Of a stretch of 37,099 nucleotides of DNA, positions 7,140 through 15,134 are shown piece after piece. The DNA comes from Chloroflexota bacterium (GTDB lineage: Bacteria; Chloroflexota; Limnocylindria; P2-11E). Every line of letters starts with the position of its first letter. Position 1 is the stretch's first letter. The stretch spans positions 1 to 37,099 of the forward strand of contig VBDQ01000031.1 in NCBI GenBank assembly GCA_005889075.1, written 5' to 3'. Below the pieces are notes generated by a model. That model saw only the letters and a program-made list of their open reading frames with translations. It had not been told where the DNA came from and searched no databases. The position numbers were made by a program, and so were the translations under genes.

Positions 7140-7558
7140 CAGTCCGTCATCCGCGCCCGCTCGAGCGTTGAGCGAAGGTCGTCGGGGATGCGAGTCACCT
7201 TGTTCGTGGCCCGGTCGATCATCACCTGGATCGTGCTCGCTTCGGCGCAGTGCGTGCCGTCGGCGCGATCGATCGCGTACTCGAAGGCCCAGGACGAGTG
7301 GCGGATGTCGCCCACGCGGACCTTGATGTCGTATTCGTCATCGAAGCGCAGGGGAGCGCGATAGCGCACGCGCGCCTCGCCGATCGTGAAATCCGTTCCC
7401 TTCCCGAGGAAGTCTCGGTCGTAGACGATGCCGAGCGCGCGCAGATAGGCGACGCGGCCGACCTCCGCATAGAGAAGATAGTTCGCGTAATAGACGACCC
7501 CTTGCGTGTCGGTCTCGCCGAAGCGCACGCGCTGGCGGTGCGCGAAGGGAAACTCCAC
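7139..7558 (-). CDS. Acyl-CoA thioesterase, 4-hydroxybenzoyl-CoA thioesterase (hot-dog) family
   Basis: A 139-residue single hot-dog-fold thioesterase of the YbgC/FadM/4HBT type. The catalytic-loop region reads VRFGETDTQGVVYYANYL, with Asp in the DTQGVVYYANY motif used by 4-hydroxybenzoyl-CoA thioesterases. It would hydrolyse acyl-CoA thioesters in the cytoplasm. The frame is open to 7705, but I choose GTG 7558 (MEFPFAHRQRVRFGE) because the extra residues are Arg-rich and overlap the divergent YggT gene. It is followed by an acyl-CoA dehydrogenase with a 1-nt overlap, a pairing that suggests CoA release or turnover of the same acyl pool. Confidence 0.9.
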   Translation of the reverse strand: MEFPFAHRQRVRFGETDTQGVVYYANYLLYAEVGRVAYLRALGIVYDRDFLGKGTDFTIGEARVRYRAPLRFDDEYDIKVRVGDIRHSSWAFEYAIDRADGTHCAEASTIQVMIDRATNKVTRIPDDLRSTLERARMTD

Positions 7559-7596
7559 CCGCCGACTCTGGCATACCGTCTGCTGGCTTGCTCGGT

Positions 7597-8049
7597 ATGG
7601 CTGTACAACGACATGACCACGACACGGACACGACTCAGCGCGTAGACCGTTACGAGCGCGAACGGATCGTCGAGCGACCGCCTCAATCCGCGGCACCGGG
7701 AACATCGAACGTCAACGTCGGGCCGACAACGGGCGGCCCGGCGGTGGTGGCCAACAGCGCGGTGTGGATAGTGGCGCGCGTCGTCACGCTTTTCTTCACC
7801 GTGATCGAGGTGCTGCTGCTCTTCCGCTTCGTCCTGAAGCTGCTCGGGGCGAACGCACAGCAGCCCCTGGTCGACGGCCTCTATCGCCTGACGGAGCCGC
7901 TCGTGCGCCCGTTCCAGGGGATCTTCCCGCAAGCGCAAAGCGCGGCCATCGATCTTCCAGCGTTGCTGGCGGTGGTGTTCTTCTTCCTGCTCGCGGCACT
8001 CGTCGTCGCACTGGTGCGCGCGATCACCGGCGCACGCGCACCTTCCTAG
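7597..8049 (+). CDS. YggT-family membrane protein
   Basis: A 150-residue protein with a hydrophilic, His/Asp/Arg-rich N-terminus (about 1-55) and then two hydrophobic blocks, AVWIVARVVTLFFTVIEVLL and DLPALLAVVFFFLLAALVVA. Between them is the conserved segment PLVRPFQGIFP, diagnostic of YggT/Ycf19. The family is found in membranes and linked to cell-envelope or division functions in other bacteria, but its biochemical role is not settled. A TTG at 7588 is in frame, but ATG 7597 gives the more natural start. It is transcribed divergently from the thioesterase, with 38 nt between starts, and is followed by two strong hairpins. Confidence 0.88.
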   Translation: MAVQRHDHDTDTTQRVDRYERERIVERPPQSAAPGTSNVNVGPTTGGPAVVANSAVWIVARVVTLFFTVIEVLLLFRFVLKLLGANAQQPLVDGLYRLTEPLVRPFQGIFPQAQSAAIDLPALLAVVFFFLLAALVVALVRAITGARAPS

Positions 8050-8055
8050 TAGACC

Positions 8056-8082
8056 GCCGGGCCTAGCCCCTCTAGGCCCGGC
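8056..8082. terminator. Strong hairpin between convergent genes (first)
   Basis: A perfect 11-bp stem, GCCGGGCCTAG (8056-8066) with complement at 8072-8082, and a 5-nt loop. It starts 6 nt after the YggT stop. There is no clear T-tract, so it would be a weak intrinsic terminator; RNA 3'-end protection is an alternative. Confidence 0.55.
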
Positions 8083-8108
8083 TCGTTCGGTGGGGCACAC
8101 GCGTGCCT

Positions 8109-8138
8109 CGAAGAGCGGGGTTGCACCCCCGCTCTTCG
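8109..8138. terminator. Strong hairpin between convergent genes (second)
   Basis: A perfect 12-bp stem, CGAAGAGCGGGG (8109-8120) with complement at 8127-8138, and a 6-nt loop. It lies between the YggT stop (+) and the flavin oxidase stop (-). With the hairpin at 8056 it probably blocks read-through in both directions, although neither side has a good T-run. Confidence 0.6.
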
Positions 8139-8166
8139 TTCCGCGGGCACGAGATGCTTGGTCTCG

Positions 8167-9708
8167 CTACGGCTTGATCGATTGGGGGAAGCGGAACAGG
8201 TCGCCCGGATCGTAGGTCCGCTTCACCCGCTGCAGCCGCGGGTAGTTCGCGCCGTAATACGCCTGCGGCCAGTCGGCCAGATCGGGATCGGCGTAATTCG
8301 CGTAGGCCGCGTTGCTGCTACGAGCCGCGACCTCAGCGCGATGCGAGCGCAACGCGGTGAGGGCGTCGCTCTGGTGTGAGGCGTCCGACCAGTGGACGAC
8401 GAACTGGAGCACTCCCAGCGCACCGCGGTACGGAAAGGCGGTCGCGTCGGGCGCGACGCGCGAGACGGCGCCGCCGAGCGCGTCGTAGATCACCGAGTAG
8501 GCCGTCCCCGCCGCGACTGGATCGAATCCCTTGATGAGGGCCGCGATCGCGTCTGCGCTCAGTGGCGCGTTTGCGACGATCGAGCTGGCCGCGTACGTGT
8601 CGCGCTCGAGCGTGCCATCCGGCGTCTGCCCTGCGAGGTGGCACTGCGACACGGTCCGGCCGAAGCAGCCCGCGTCGATCAGCGTCACGTCGGAGAACGA
8701 GCGCAGCGCGAGGGATCGGCTTGCGCGGATGCCCGAGAGAGCGTCGAGACGATCGAGCTGCGTGGCGAGCGACGCCGTGGTCCCAGCGTGCACCGCGTAC
8801 AACGTGAGCTGCGCACCGCCGCTGTCGCCGTCGAGATGGAGGTTCGACCAGAGCGCGTCGGGCGCCTGCCCCATGAAGTCCTGCCACGCCGCGATGACCG
8901 TGCGTGCGCTCGTCCACGGCCAGGAGAGGAACGCGACGGCGAGCGAGCCCGCGGGGTGGGTCCGCAGGGTGAGCGAAGTGACCACACCGAAGCTGCCCGC
9001 GCCTCCGCCGCGCAGAGCCCAGTAGAGGTCCGGCTCGCGCTGCCCGTCGCAGCTCGTGACCCGGCCATCGGCGGTGACGATGTCCGCGGCGACGATGTCG
9101 TCGCAGAGGAGACCCCAGGACCGCGACATCACTCCGATGCCTCCACCGAGTGCGAGGCCCGCCACACCGACGGTCGCGCAGCTTCCGCCCGGCACGCTGG
9201 CGTTCACCGCGCCGAGGGCCCCGTACAGGTCGATGAGCTTCACGCCCGCCCCGACGATCGCGTGATCTCCCCGCACGTCGATCGCGTTCAACGGTGCGGT
9301 GTCGATGACAAGGCCCATCCCGGTGGACCAGCCGCCGTAGCTGTGGCCGCCGCTGCGGAGCGCGAGTGGAACGTCATATGTCGCCGCGAATCCGACGCAC
9401 GCCCGGACGTCATCGACTGACCTGCATCTCGCGATCGCGGCCGGACGGATCGCATCGAACCGCGCGTTGTAGAGAACACGCGCGCCGTCGTACATCACAT
9501 GACCGGGCAGGATCAGCCGATCGGCGAGGGCGCTCCGCAGGCGCGCCCAGTCGGGTGCGGGCCGCGCAGTGGACGTCGCGGCGGCGGTGGGGCTCGGCGG
9601 AGGTGGCGCGGTCGGCGTGGCCCGTTCGGCCGCAGGTGCGACGCAGTCGGCGAGCGCGACCGCACCGAGAGCGCCGAATCCGCGCAGCAGGGCACGCCTG
9701 CCGATCAG
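8167..9708 (-). CDS. Tat-exported bicovalent FAD-dependent oxidase (BBE-like), probable CTG start
   Basis: Flavoprotein of the PCMH/berberine-bridge family: an FAD-binding domain with SGGHSYGGWS and GGSCATVG. The His and Cys in these motifs are the positions that covalently bind FAD in the bicovalent members. It ends YYGANYPRLQRVKRTYDPGDLFRFPQSI, the family C-terminus. Such enzymes oxidise sugars, alcohols or alkaloid-like substrates with O2. The first canonical start (GTG 9498) would lose the conserved N-terminal YNARF-type lead-in. The frame stays open to a CTG at 9708, giving MIGRRALLRGFGALGAVALA then DC, a twin-arginine signal with a near-lipobox, followed by a Pro/Thr-rich linker. That CTG overlaps the upstream synthetase stop as CTGA. 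I infer a 513-residue, exported protein. Confidence 0.85.
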   Translation of the reverse strand: MIGRRALLRGFGALGAVALADCVAPAAERATPTAPPPPSPTAAATSTARPAPDWARLRSALADRLILPGHVMYDGARVLYNARFDAIRPAAIARCRSVDDVRACVGFAATYDVPLALRSGGHSYGGWSTGMGLVIDTAPLNAIDVRGDHAIVGAGVKLIDLYGALGAVNASVPGGSCATVGVAGLALGGGIGVMSRSWGLLCDDIVAADIVTADGRVTSCDGQREPDLYWALRGGGAGSFGVVTSLTLRTHPAGSLAVAFLSWPWTSARTVIAAWQDFMGQAPDALWSNLHLDGDSGGAQLTLYAVHAGTTASLATQLDRLDALSGIRASRSLALRSFSDVTLIDAGCFGRTVSQCHLAGQTPDGTLERDTYAASSIVANAPLSADAIAALIKGFDPVAAGTAYSVIYDALGGAVSRVAPDATAFPYRGALGVLQFVVHWSDASHQSDALTALRSHRAEVAARSSNAAYANYADPDLADWPQAYYGANYPRLQRVKRTYDPGDLFRFPQSIKP

Positions 9709-11645
9709 CGCGCGGCCGCCCCGATCGCGGTCGCGCGGATCTCATCGATCGCCGCCGGATTCTCGAGCGAGCTGAGGTCACCGAGGTCGCTCTTCCCGAG
9801 ATACGCGCCCCTGATCACGCGCCGCAGGATCTTCGCGTTCCGGGTCTTCGGGAGCTGTGTGACGAAGCGCACGCCTTCGGGACGCAGCGGCTTCCCGAGG
9901 ACCTCGGCGATCCTGTCCTGTACCGAACGGGCGAGCGCGTCGCTCGCCACATGATCCGGTCGGAGCACGCAGAACACCACGATGGCCTCGCCCTTGATCT
10001 CGTGCGGAACGCCGATCGCGGCAGCCTCCGAGACCGCTGGATGCCCGACCGCGGCGGATTCGACCTCGGCCGGGCCGACCCGCTTTCCCGCGACCTTGAG
10101 CGTGTCGTCGCTCCGTCCCTCGATGTACCAGAAACCGGCCTCGTCGATCCGCGCGAAGTCGCCATGAACCCAGACGTTCGGGAAGCGACTCCAGTACGTC
10201 TCGAGGTAGCGACTCGCCGCTCCGGCCGGATCTCGCCAGAACCCGCGCGTCATCCCGGGCCAGGGCCTCCTGATGACGAGCTCTCCGACCGCGCCACGAA
10301 GAGCCTGGCCATGCTCGTTTACGACGTCCGCGTCCATCCCGGGGCACGGGCCGCTGAACGAGCCGGGCGCGATCGGCGTCCAGGTCGTGCAGCCGACGAT
10401 GCCGCCGGAGACTTCGGTGCCGCCGGAGTAGTTGATGATCGGGCAACGCTCCTCGCCGACGTTGCGGAAGTACCACCACCAGGGATCCGGATTCCATGGC
10501 TCACCGGTCGAGCCGAGAACAAAGAGCGAGGAACGGTCCTTCGAGCGGACCGGAGCCTCGCCTGCGCGCATGAGACCCCGGATCGCGGTCGGCGAGATGC
10601 CGAGATGCGTAACCCGATGGCGCTCCACCAGCGACCACATCCGTGAGGCGTCGGGATAGTCGGGAGTCCCGTCGTACAGCACGATCGTCGCGCCCAGCAT
10701 CAGCCCGCCCGCGATCAACCAGGGCCCCATCATCCAGCCGATGTCGGTCGACCACAGGATCACGTCGCGCTCCTGGAGGTCGAAGCAATGCGCGAGGTCT
10801 TGTGCGGCCTTCACCGGGAAGCCGCCGTGCACGTGCAACGCGCCCTTGGGCTTACCGGTCGTGCCCGAGGTGTAGATGACCATGAACGGGTCCTCGGCTG
10901 AGGTGTCCGCGATGTCGAGATCGGCGCGGTGCCGCAGCTCGGACCAGGGCACGTCGCGACCGCGCTTTGCGTACGCGCGGCCGACGCGTTCGACCACAAC
11001 GACCGCGCCCACCGAGGGCGCGGCGTCCGCGGCCGCATCGGCGGTCTCTTTCATCGGCACGACCTGGCCGCGCCGGTAAAACCCGTCCGCGCAAATGAGC
11101 GCGCGCGCCTCGGCATCGCGCAGCCGTCCCGCGATCGCCTCCGCGCCGTAGCCGGAGAAGATCGGGATGAATACCGCACCGATGGCGCCTATCGCAAGCA
11201 CCGCGACGGCGCACTCGATCGTCAGCGGGAGAAATACGCCGACCCGGTCGCCGCCGCGGACGCCGAGCGAGCGCAGTCCGGCCGCCACGCTCGCGACCTC
11301 GGCGGCGAGCTCGCCGAAGGTGAGCGTGCGCACCGTACCGTCTTCGGCTTCGGCGATCACCGCGACGCGTGCGGGATCGTGGCGGAGCGCGGTCGCGACG
11401 TAGTTCATCCGGCCACCGGTCCACCAGGTCGTCCAAGGGATGCCCTTCGTACTGTCGAGGACGTGCGCGTACGGGGCGTGCCACACGATCCCGAGGTCCT
11501 GCTCGGTCGCGCGCCAGAACGTCTCGAGGTCGCGTATCGACCACTCGAAGAACGTCGCGTAGTCCGAATGGCCGTTGGCGCGCGCGAAGCGCCGCAAGCG
11601 GCTTCGCTCGAGGTAGCTCTCGCTCGGCTCCCACGCGGGCCGCAT
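9705..11645 (-). CDS. Acyl-CoA synthetase (acetyl/acetoacetyl-CoA synthetase-like, AMP-forming)
   Basis: ANL-superfamily ligase of 646 residues from ATG 11645: it activates a carboxylate with ATP and joins it to CoA. Seen are the ACS N-terminal domain (WHAPYAHVLDSTKGIPWTTW), the P-loop-like YTSGTTGKPKG (258-268), YSGGTEVSGG, the adenylate-binding GDFARIDEAGFWYIEGRSDD with the hinge, and PKTRNAKILRR with Lys605, the residue acetylated in regulated acetyl-CoA synthetases. Length and N-terminal domain fit the acetyl/propionyl/acetoacetyl group, but the substrate is not certain. An upstream ATG at 11681 would add 12 atypical residues and overlap the preceding stop region. It is followed by the flavin oxidase with a 4-nt CTGA overlap. 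Confidence 0.93.
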   Translation of the reverse strand: MRPAWEPSESYLERSRLRRFARANGHSDYATFFEWSIRDLETFWRATEQDLGIVWHAPYAHVLDSTKGIPWTTWWTGGRMNYVATALRHDPARVAVIAEAEDGTVRTLTFGELAAEVASVAAGLRSLGVRGGDRVGVFLPLTIECAVAVLAIGAIGAVFIPIFSGYGAEAIAGRLRDAEARALICADGFYRRGQVVPMKETADAAADAAPSVGAVVVVERVGRAYAKRGRDVPWSELRHRADLDIADTSAEDPFMVIYTSGTTGKPKGALHVHGGFPVKAAQDLAHCFDLQERDVILWSTDIGWMMGPWLIAGGLMLGATIVLYDGTPDYPDASRMWSLVERHRVTHLGISPTAIRGLMRAGEAPVRSKDRSSLFVLGSTGEPWNPDPWWWYFRNVGEERCPIINYSGGTEVSGGIVGCTTWTPIAPGSFSGPCPGMDADVVNEHGQALRGAVGELVIRRPWPGMTRGFWRDPAGAASRYLETYWSRFPNVWVHGDFARIDEAGFWYIEGRSDDTLKVAGKRVGPAEVESAAVGHPAVSEAAAIGVPHEIKGEAIVVFCVLRPDHVASDALARSVQDRIAEVLGKPLRPEGVRFVTQLPKTRNAKILRRVIRGAYLGKSDLGDLSSLENPAAIDEIRATAIGAAAR

Positions 11646-11673
11646 CGCTCCCACGTTACCAACCGTCGCGACT

Positions 11674-12018
11674 TCACCCACGGACCGGATCGACGATCCA
11701 ATCCAGATGCAGCCAGATCACGCGGGAGTAGCGCCAGACGAACGGCGCCGCGGCGATGAACGCGAGATCGGCGATCACGAGCGCCACCGCGACGTCCCAA
11801 CGCGTGAGGAGCCACAGCGCGACGAACAGCGCCACGAGCACCGGGACGCCGAGCGAGTAGCTCGCGATCATCGCGCCGGTCCAGTACCCCGGCTCGCGCT
11901 CGAAGTGCAGACCGCAGACGAGACAGTCGTCGTTCATCGCGAACATCGAACGCCAAACGGGGCCGGAGAGGCAGCGAGGACAGCGACCCTTGAGGATGGC
12001 AGCGATTCGCCGCTGCAC
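11674..12018 (-). CDS. DUF983-like zinc-ribbon membrane protein
   Basis: A 114-residue protein starting at GTG 12018, which overlaps the stop of the upstream YIP1 gene (TAGTG). The N-terminal zinc ribbon has CPRC (13-16) and CLVC (32-35), with FEREPGYWTGAM next to it, a pattern typical of DUF983. Two hydrophobic helices follow (about 46-70 and 77-97). The family is often found near cytochrome oxidase or membrane genes and has no agreed function. It is the penultimate-but-one gene of the long - strand directon. Confidence 0.82.
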   Translation of the reverse strand: MQRRIAAILKGRCPRCLSGPVWRSMFAMNDDCLVCGLHFEREPGYWTGAMIASYSLGVPVLVALFVALWLLTRWDVAVALVIADLAFIAAAPFVWRYSRVIWLHLDWIVDPVRG

Positions 12019-12692
12019 TAGAAATACTCGAGGAGCGAAGCCGCGAGGACGATCGCGATGAGCGCTCCGACGATCAGGATCAGGGGCACGATGTAGAACA
12101 CGATCGCGCCGAGGAGGAAGATGGCGATCGCGCGCTCGCCGCTCACGCCGTAGTAGATCTCGATGCCGCGATACACGACGAGCGCGAACCAGGCCAGCGC
12201 GACAACGCTGACGGCCGACGCGAGCTGCGGTCCGGGCCCCGCGCCGATCGACCCGAAGAGGATGCCGGCTGTCGAGGTTGGCACTTGATAGCCGACCTCG
12301 GCGTACGCGAACAGAACGATCATCGGCAGGTAGGCGTGCCCGCGGATCCCACGGATGCGGGCGGCGGCGTGCATCGCACTCGAGCCGAGAAGCCAGAGAA
12401 AGAGCGGCGTGATCGCCGACGCGACGACGAGCACGTCGAACGATCGCTCGAGCATGTACACGAGGACGGTCGTCCGGTCGACGCCGATGGCGGCGATCAG
12501 CGTGTCGACGAACGAGCTGCGCGTCGGACCGAACACGAGGTCCTCGACGCGGATCGTCGTCGCGAGCCGGTACGCGCCGACGATCGAGAATGCCATCGCC
12601 AGCCCGATGAAGACGAGCGCCTGCGGAAACGTCCCAGTACGTAGCGCCCAATCGGCGAACCGGCGCGGGGACAGCAGGACCGCGAGCGTCAC
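12018..12692 (-). CDS. YIP1-family membrane protein
   Basis: A 224-residue polytopic membrane protein with hydrophobic segments at about 24-42, 86-104, 121-135, 156-175 and a long block at 188-219. The early LLSPRRFADW (7-16) echoes the SP-x-x-FF/W lead-in of bacterial YIP1 (PF04893) proteins, and the C-terminal hydrophobic block fits that family. Function in bacteria is unknown. Its ATG overlaps the stop of the deacetylase gene as ATGA and its stop overlaps the DUF983 start, so it is embedded in a co-translated run. Confidence 0.72.
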   Translation of the reverse strand: MTLAVLLSPRRFADWALRTGTFPQALVFIGLAMAFSIVGAYRLATTIRVEDLVFGPTRSSFVDTLIAAIGVDRTTVLVYMLERSFDVLVVASAITPLFLWLLGSSAMHAAARIRGIRGHAYLPMIVLFAYAEVGYQVPTSTAGILFGSIGAGPGPQLASAVSVVALAWFALVVYRGIEIYYGVSGERAIAIFLLGAIVFYIVPLILIVGALIAIVLAASLLEYF

Positions 12693-13765
12693 GCGAAAGC
12701 CACCGCGAGCGCATCCCGGATAGCTCCATCCGTCGCGGCATCGATGGCCGCGCGCTCGCGTCCCGTCGCGATCGGAGGATGGGCGTCGTGGAGCTCATCC
12801 GGGATCGGGGCGCCGATCATGATCAGGTACTCCATCGACCAGGTGCGTCGTACCGCGTCGAGGTCGTAGCCGCCGCCGCCCATCGCGACCCACGGGTACG
12901 GCATCGCCGCGAACGCTCGCACCATCCGCTCGCGCGCTCTCGTCGAGACACGCAAGTGGGTCAGCGGATCGGTGAAGTGGGGATCGATCCCCTGCTGCGT
13001 GACCAGCACGTCCGGACGGAACCGGTCCACGAGGGACGGGACCACGGCTTCAAAAGCGCGCAGGTAGGCCGGATCGTCGGTGTACGGTGGCAAAGCGACG
13101 TTGATGCTGTAGCCCGCGCCGCGGCCGCGCCCCCGCTCGTCGGCGAATCCGGTGCCGGGAAAGAGGAAGCGACCGCTCTCGTGAAGCGAGATGGTGAGGA
13201 CTTGGTCGGTCTCGTAGAACGCGGCCTGCACCCCATCGCCGTGGTGCGCGTCGATGTCGACGTACGCGACCTTCATCCCGCGGTCGGCGAGAAGACCACA
13301 GACGATCGCCGGGTCGTTGTAGATGCAGAAACCGGAGGCGTGACGGCGCATCGCGTGATGGAGCCCGCCTGAGTAGTTCACCGACACGCGCGTGCGACCC
13401 GCAAGCACCTCCTCCATCGCGCGAATCGATCCGCCGGTCGTGAGCAGACTGACCTCGTGCATGCCGGCGAACGGCGGGGTGTCGCCCCAGGGCGACAGCC
13501 CCCACTCCGAGTAGTCGAGATCCGGTTCGGCCGACGCCCGCATCACCGCCTCGACGTAGTCGGACCCGTGCACGCGCTCGAGCTCGGCGCGCGTCGCAGG
13601 ACGCGGCGCGAGGACCCGGGCACCCGGGCGCTCGAACGCCCCAAGGCGCTCCAGCGTGTCGCGCACGCCGACGAGGCGGATCGGACGCAGCGGATGGTCC
13701 GCGCGATATACGTGGGTCGCGACGCGCTCGTCCCATACGAAACCCGCGCCGTTCGGCGCGCTCAC
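12689..13765 (-). CDS. AcuC/histone deacetylase-family deacetylase
   Basis: Zn-dependent deacetylase of the class I HDAC/AcuC arginase-like fold, 358 residues from GTG 13765. Key residues are present: GLHHA (His136-His137, active-site pair), VDIDAHHGDG (170-177, with Asp172 and His174 as Zn ligands), QGIDPHFTDPLTHL (Asp261 as third ligand) and GGGGYD with Tyr300. In Bacillus, AcuC deacetylates and activates acetyl-CoA synthetase. An acyl-CoA synthetase with a conserved acetylatable Lys lies three genes downstream in the same directon, so it could be the substrate; acetylpolyamine deacetylase is an alternative. The start overlaps the DHFR stop as GTGA. In-frame sequence upstream of the GTG is Arg-rich antisense to DHFR and was excluded. 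Confidence 0.92.
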   Translation of the reverse strand: MSAPNGAGFVWDERVATHVYRADHPLRPIRLVGVRDTLERLGAFERPGARVLAPRPATRAELERVHGSDYVEAVMRASAEPDLDYSEWGLSPWGDTPPFAGMHEVSLLTTGGSIRAMEEVLAGRTRVSVNYSGGLHHAMRRHASGFCIYNDPAIVCGLLADRGMKVAYVDIDAHHGDGVQAAFYETDQVLTISLHESGRFLFPGTGFADERGRGRGAGYSINVALPPYTDDPAYLRAFEAVVPSLVDRFRPDVLVTQQGIDPHFTDPLTHLRVSTRARERMVRAFAAMPYPWVAMGGGGYDLDAVRRTWSMEYLIMIGAPIPDELHDAHPPIATGRERAAIDAATDGAIRDALAVAFA

Positions 13766-14256
13766 GACTTCCGGATGCGCTCGAGGGTGACGAAGCTGAA
13801 GGGATAGGGGTGGCGCTCGTCCGCCGGATGCGGAACGTTCTCGAGCACGCGCCAATCGGTCCCCGCGAAGTCGAAGTACGTGTCGCCCCCGACGTCGGCG
13901 TCGACCTGGGTCAGGTAGATGCGTTCGGCGAGCGGCAGGAACTGGCGGAAGACCTCGGCGCCGCCGAAGACGATCACCTCGGCCGCGTCGCCGGCGAGGG
14001 CCAGCGCCTCATCGGGCGTTCGCGCGACGCGCACGCCATCCCTTCGGAACTCCGGGTCGCGCGTCAGCACGATGCTCGTGCGCCCCGGCAAGGGCCGGCC
14101 GATGGATTCGTATGTGCGGCGACCCATGATGAGCGGCTTGCCCAGGGTCAGCTCGCGAACGTGCTTCAGGTCGTCGGGCAGGCGCCAGGGGAGTCCGCCA
14201 TTCTTGCCGATGACCTTGTTGCGATCGAACGCGACGACGAACGAGATCCGACTCAA
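13762..14256 (-). CDS. folA: Dihydrofolate reductase
   Basis: A 164-residue DHFR of standard length. It reduces dihydrofolate to tetrahydrofolate with NADPH. It shows ISFVVAFDRNKVIGKNGGLPW (substrate and Met20-like loop), LPDDLKH with the conserved acidic residue, PLIMGRRTYESIGRPLPGR (cofactor site) and VIVFGGAEVFRQFLP (the GG pair). The start is TTG 14256, overlapping the thyA stop as TTGA. Placement straight after thyA is functionally sensible because thymidylate synthase generates dihydrofolate. Confidence 0.96.
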   Translation of the reverse strand: MSRISFVVAFDRNKVIGKNGGLPWRLPDDLKHVRELTLGKPLIMGRRTYESIGRPLPGRTSIVLTRDPEFRRDGVRVARTPDEALALAGDAAEVIVFGGAEVFRQFLPLAERIYLTQVDADVGGDTYFDFAGTDWRVLENVPHPADERHPYPFSFVTLERIRKS

Positions 14257-15134
14257 ACGGCCATCTTCGCCTTGATCGGCGGATGGTGTTGGTAGTTCAC
14301 CAGGCGCGCGAAGCCATCGATGAGCGGACCCGGCGCTTCGCCACGGCTGACCCGCGCGAGGATGTCGCGATAGCGGGCGACCGCGTCGTCGACGCCGCGG
14401 ACTTCATCGTCGAGCCACAACGAAGGGGCCCCGAACGGCTCACGCTCCAGCTGCTCGCGTGCGGCGTCGACGTGATCGAGATACACGTGGGCATCGGCGA
14501 GGACGTGGACGAGCTCGCCGGGCTCGAGCTCGGTTTCGCGGGCCACGAGGTGGAGCAAGAGCGCGTATTGCGCAACGTTGAACGGCACGCCGAGGACGAG
14601 ATCGCAGGACCGCTGGTACATCATCAGCGACAGGCGCGAGCGCGCGACGAAAAACTGGAAGAAGGCGTGGCAAGCCGGCAGCGAGGTCTGCTCGATCTCG
14701 CCGGGATTCCAGGCCGTGACCAGCATTCGCCGGCTCGAAGGCCGTTCCCGGATGAGACGGATGACCTCTCGCAGCTGATCGATGCGCGTGCCGTCGGGCG
14801 CGGCCCAGTCGCGCCACTGTTGCCCGTAGTTGCGGCCGGCGTCGCCCGGAAAACGCGCGCGGTCGCGCCAGTACTCTGCGTGAGCGTTGGCGTCCCAGAT
14901 GTGGACCCCGAGCGCGTCCAGCTCGTTGACGTCGGAGCTGCCCGCAAGGAACCAGAGGAGCTCGGCGATCACCGCGCGGAACGCCAGGCGCTTCGTGGTG
15001 ACCGCGGGAAACCCTGTCGAGAGGTCGAAACGCATGATCTCGCCGAAGATCGCACGCGTGCCGACCCCTGTCCGGTCCGAACGTTCGTCGCCTTCCTCCA
15101 GCGCCTTGCGCAGGATCGCCAGGTACTGGTGCAT
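14253..15134 (-). CDS. thyA: Thymidylate synthase
   Basis: A 293-residue ThyA that methylates dUMP to dTMP using methylene-tetrahydrofolate. Visible are DRTGVGTRAIFG, the catalytic Cys155 in SLPACHAFFQF (151-161), QRSCDLVLGVPFN (174-186; dUMP binding) and the VHVLADAHVYLDHV segment. The C-terminal KMAV matches the mobile C-terminal segment of the family. The ATG at 15134 shares one base with the stop of the serine hydrolase (TGATG), and its stop overlaps folA. In-frame sequence upstream of 15134 is antisense to the serine hydrolase and was excluded. Confidence 0.97.
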   Translation of the reverse strand: MHQYLAILRKALEEGDERSDRTGVGTRAIFGEIMRFDLSTGFPAVTTKRLAFRAVIAELLWFLAGSSDVNELDALGVHIWDANAHAEYWRDRARFPGDAGRNYGQQWRDWAAPDGTRIDQLREVIRLIRERPSSRRMLVTAWNPGEIEQTSLPACHAFFQFFVARSRLSLMMYQRSCDLVLGVPFNVAQYALLLHLVARETELEPGELVHVLADAHVYLDHVDAAREQLEREPFGAPSLWLDDEVRGVDDAVARYRDILARVSRGEAPGPLIDGFARLVNYQHHPPIKAKMAV

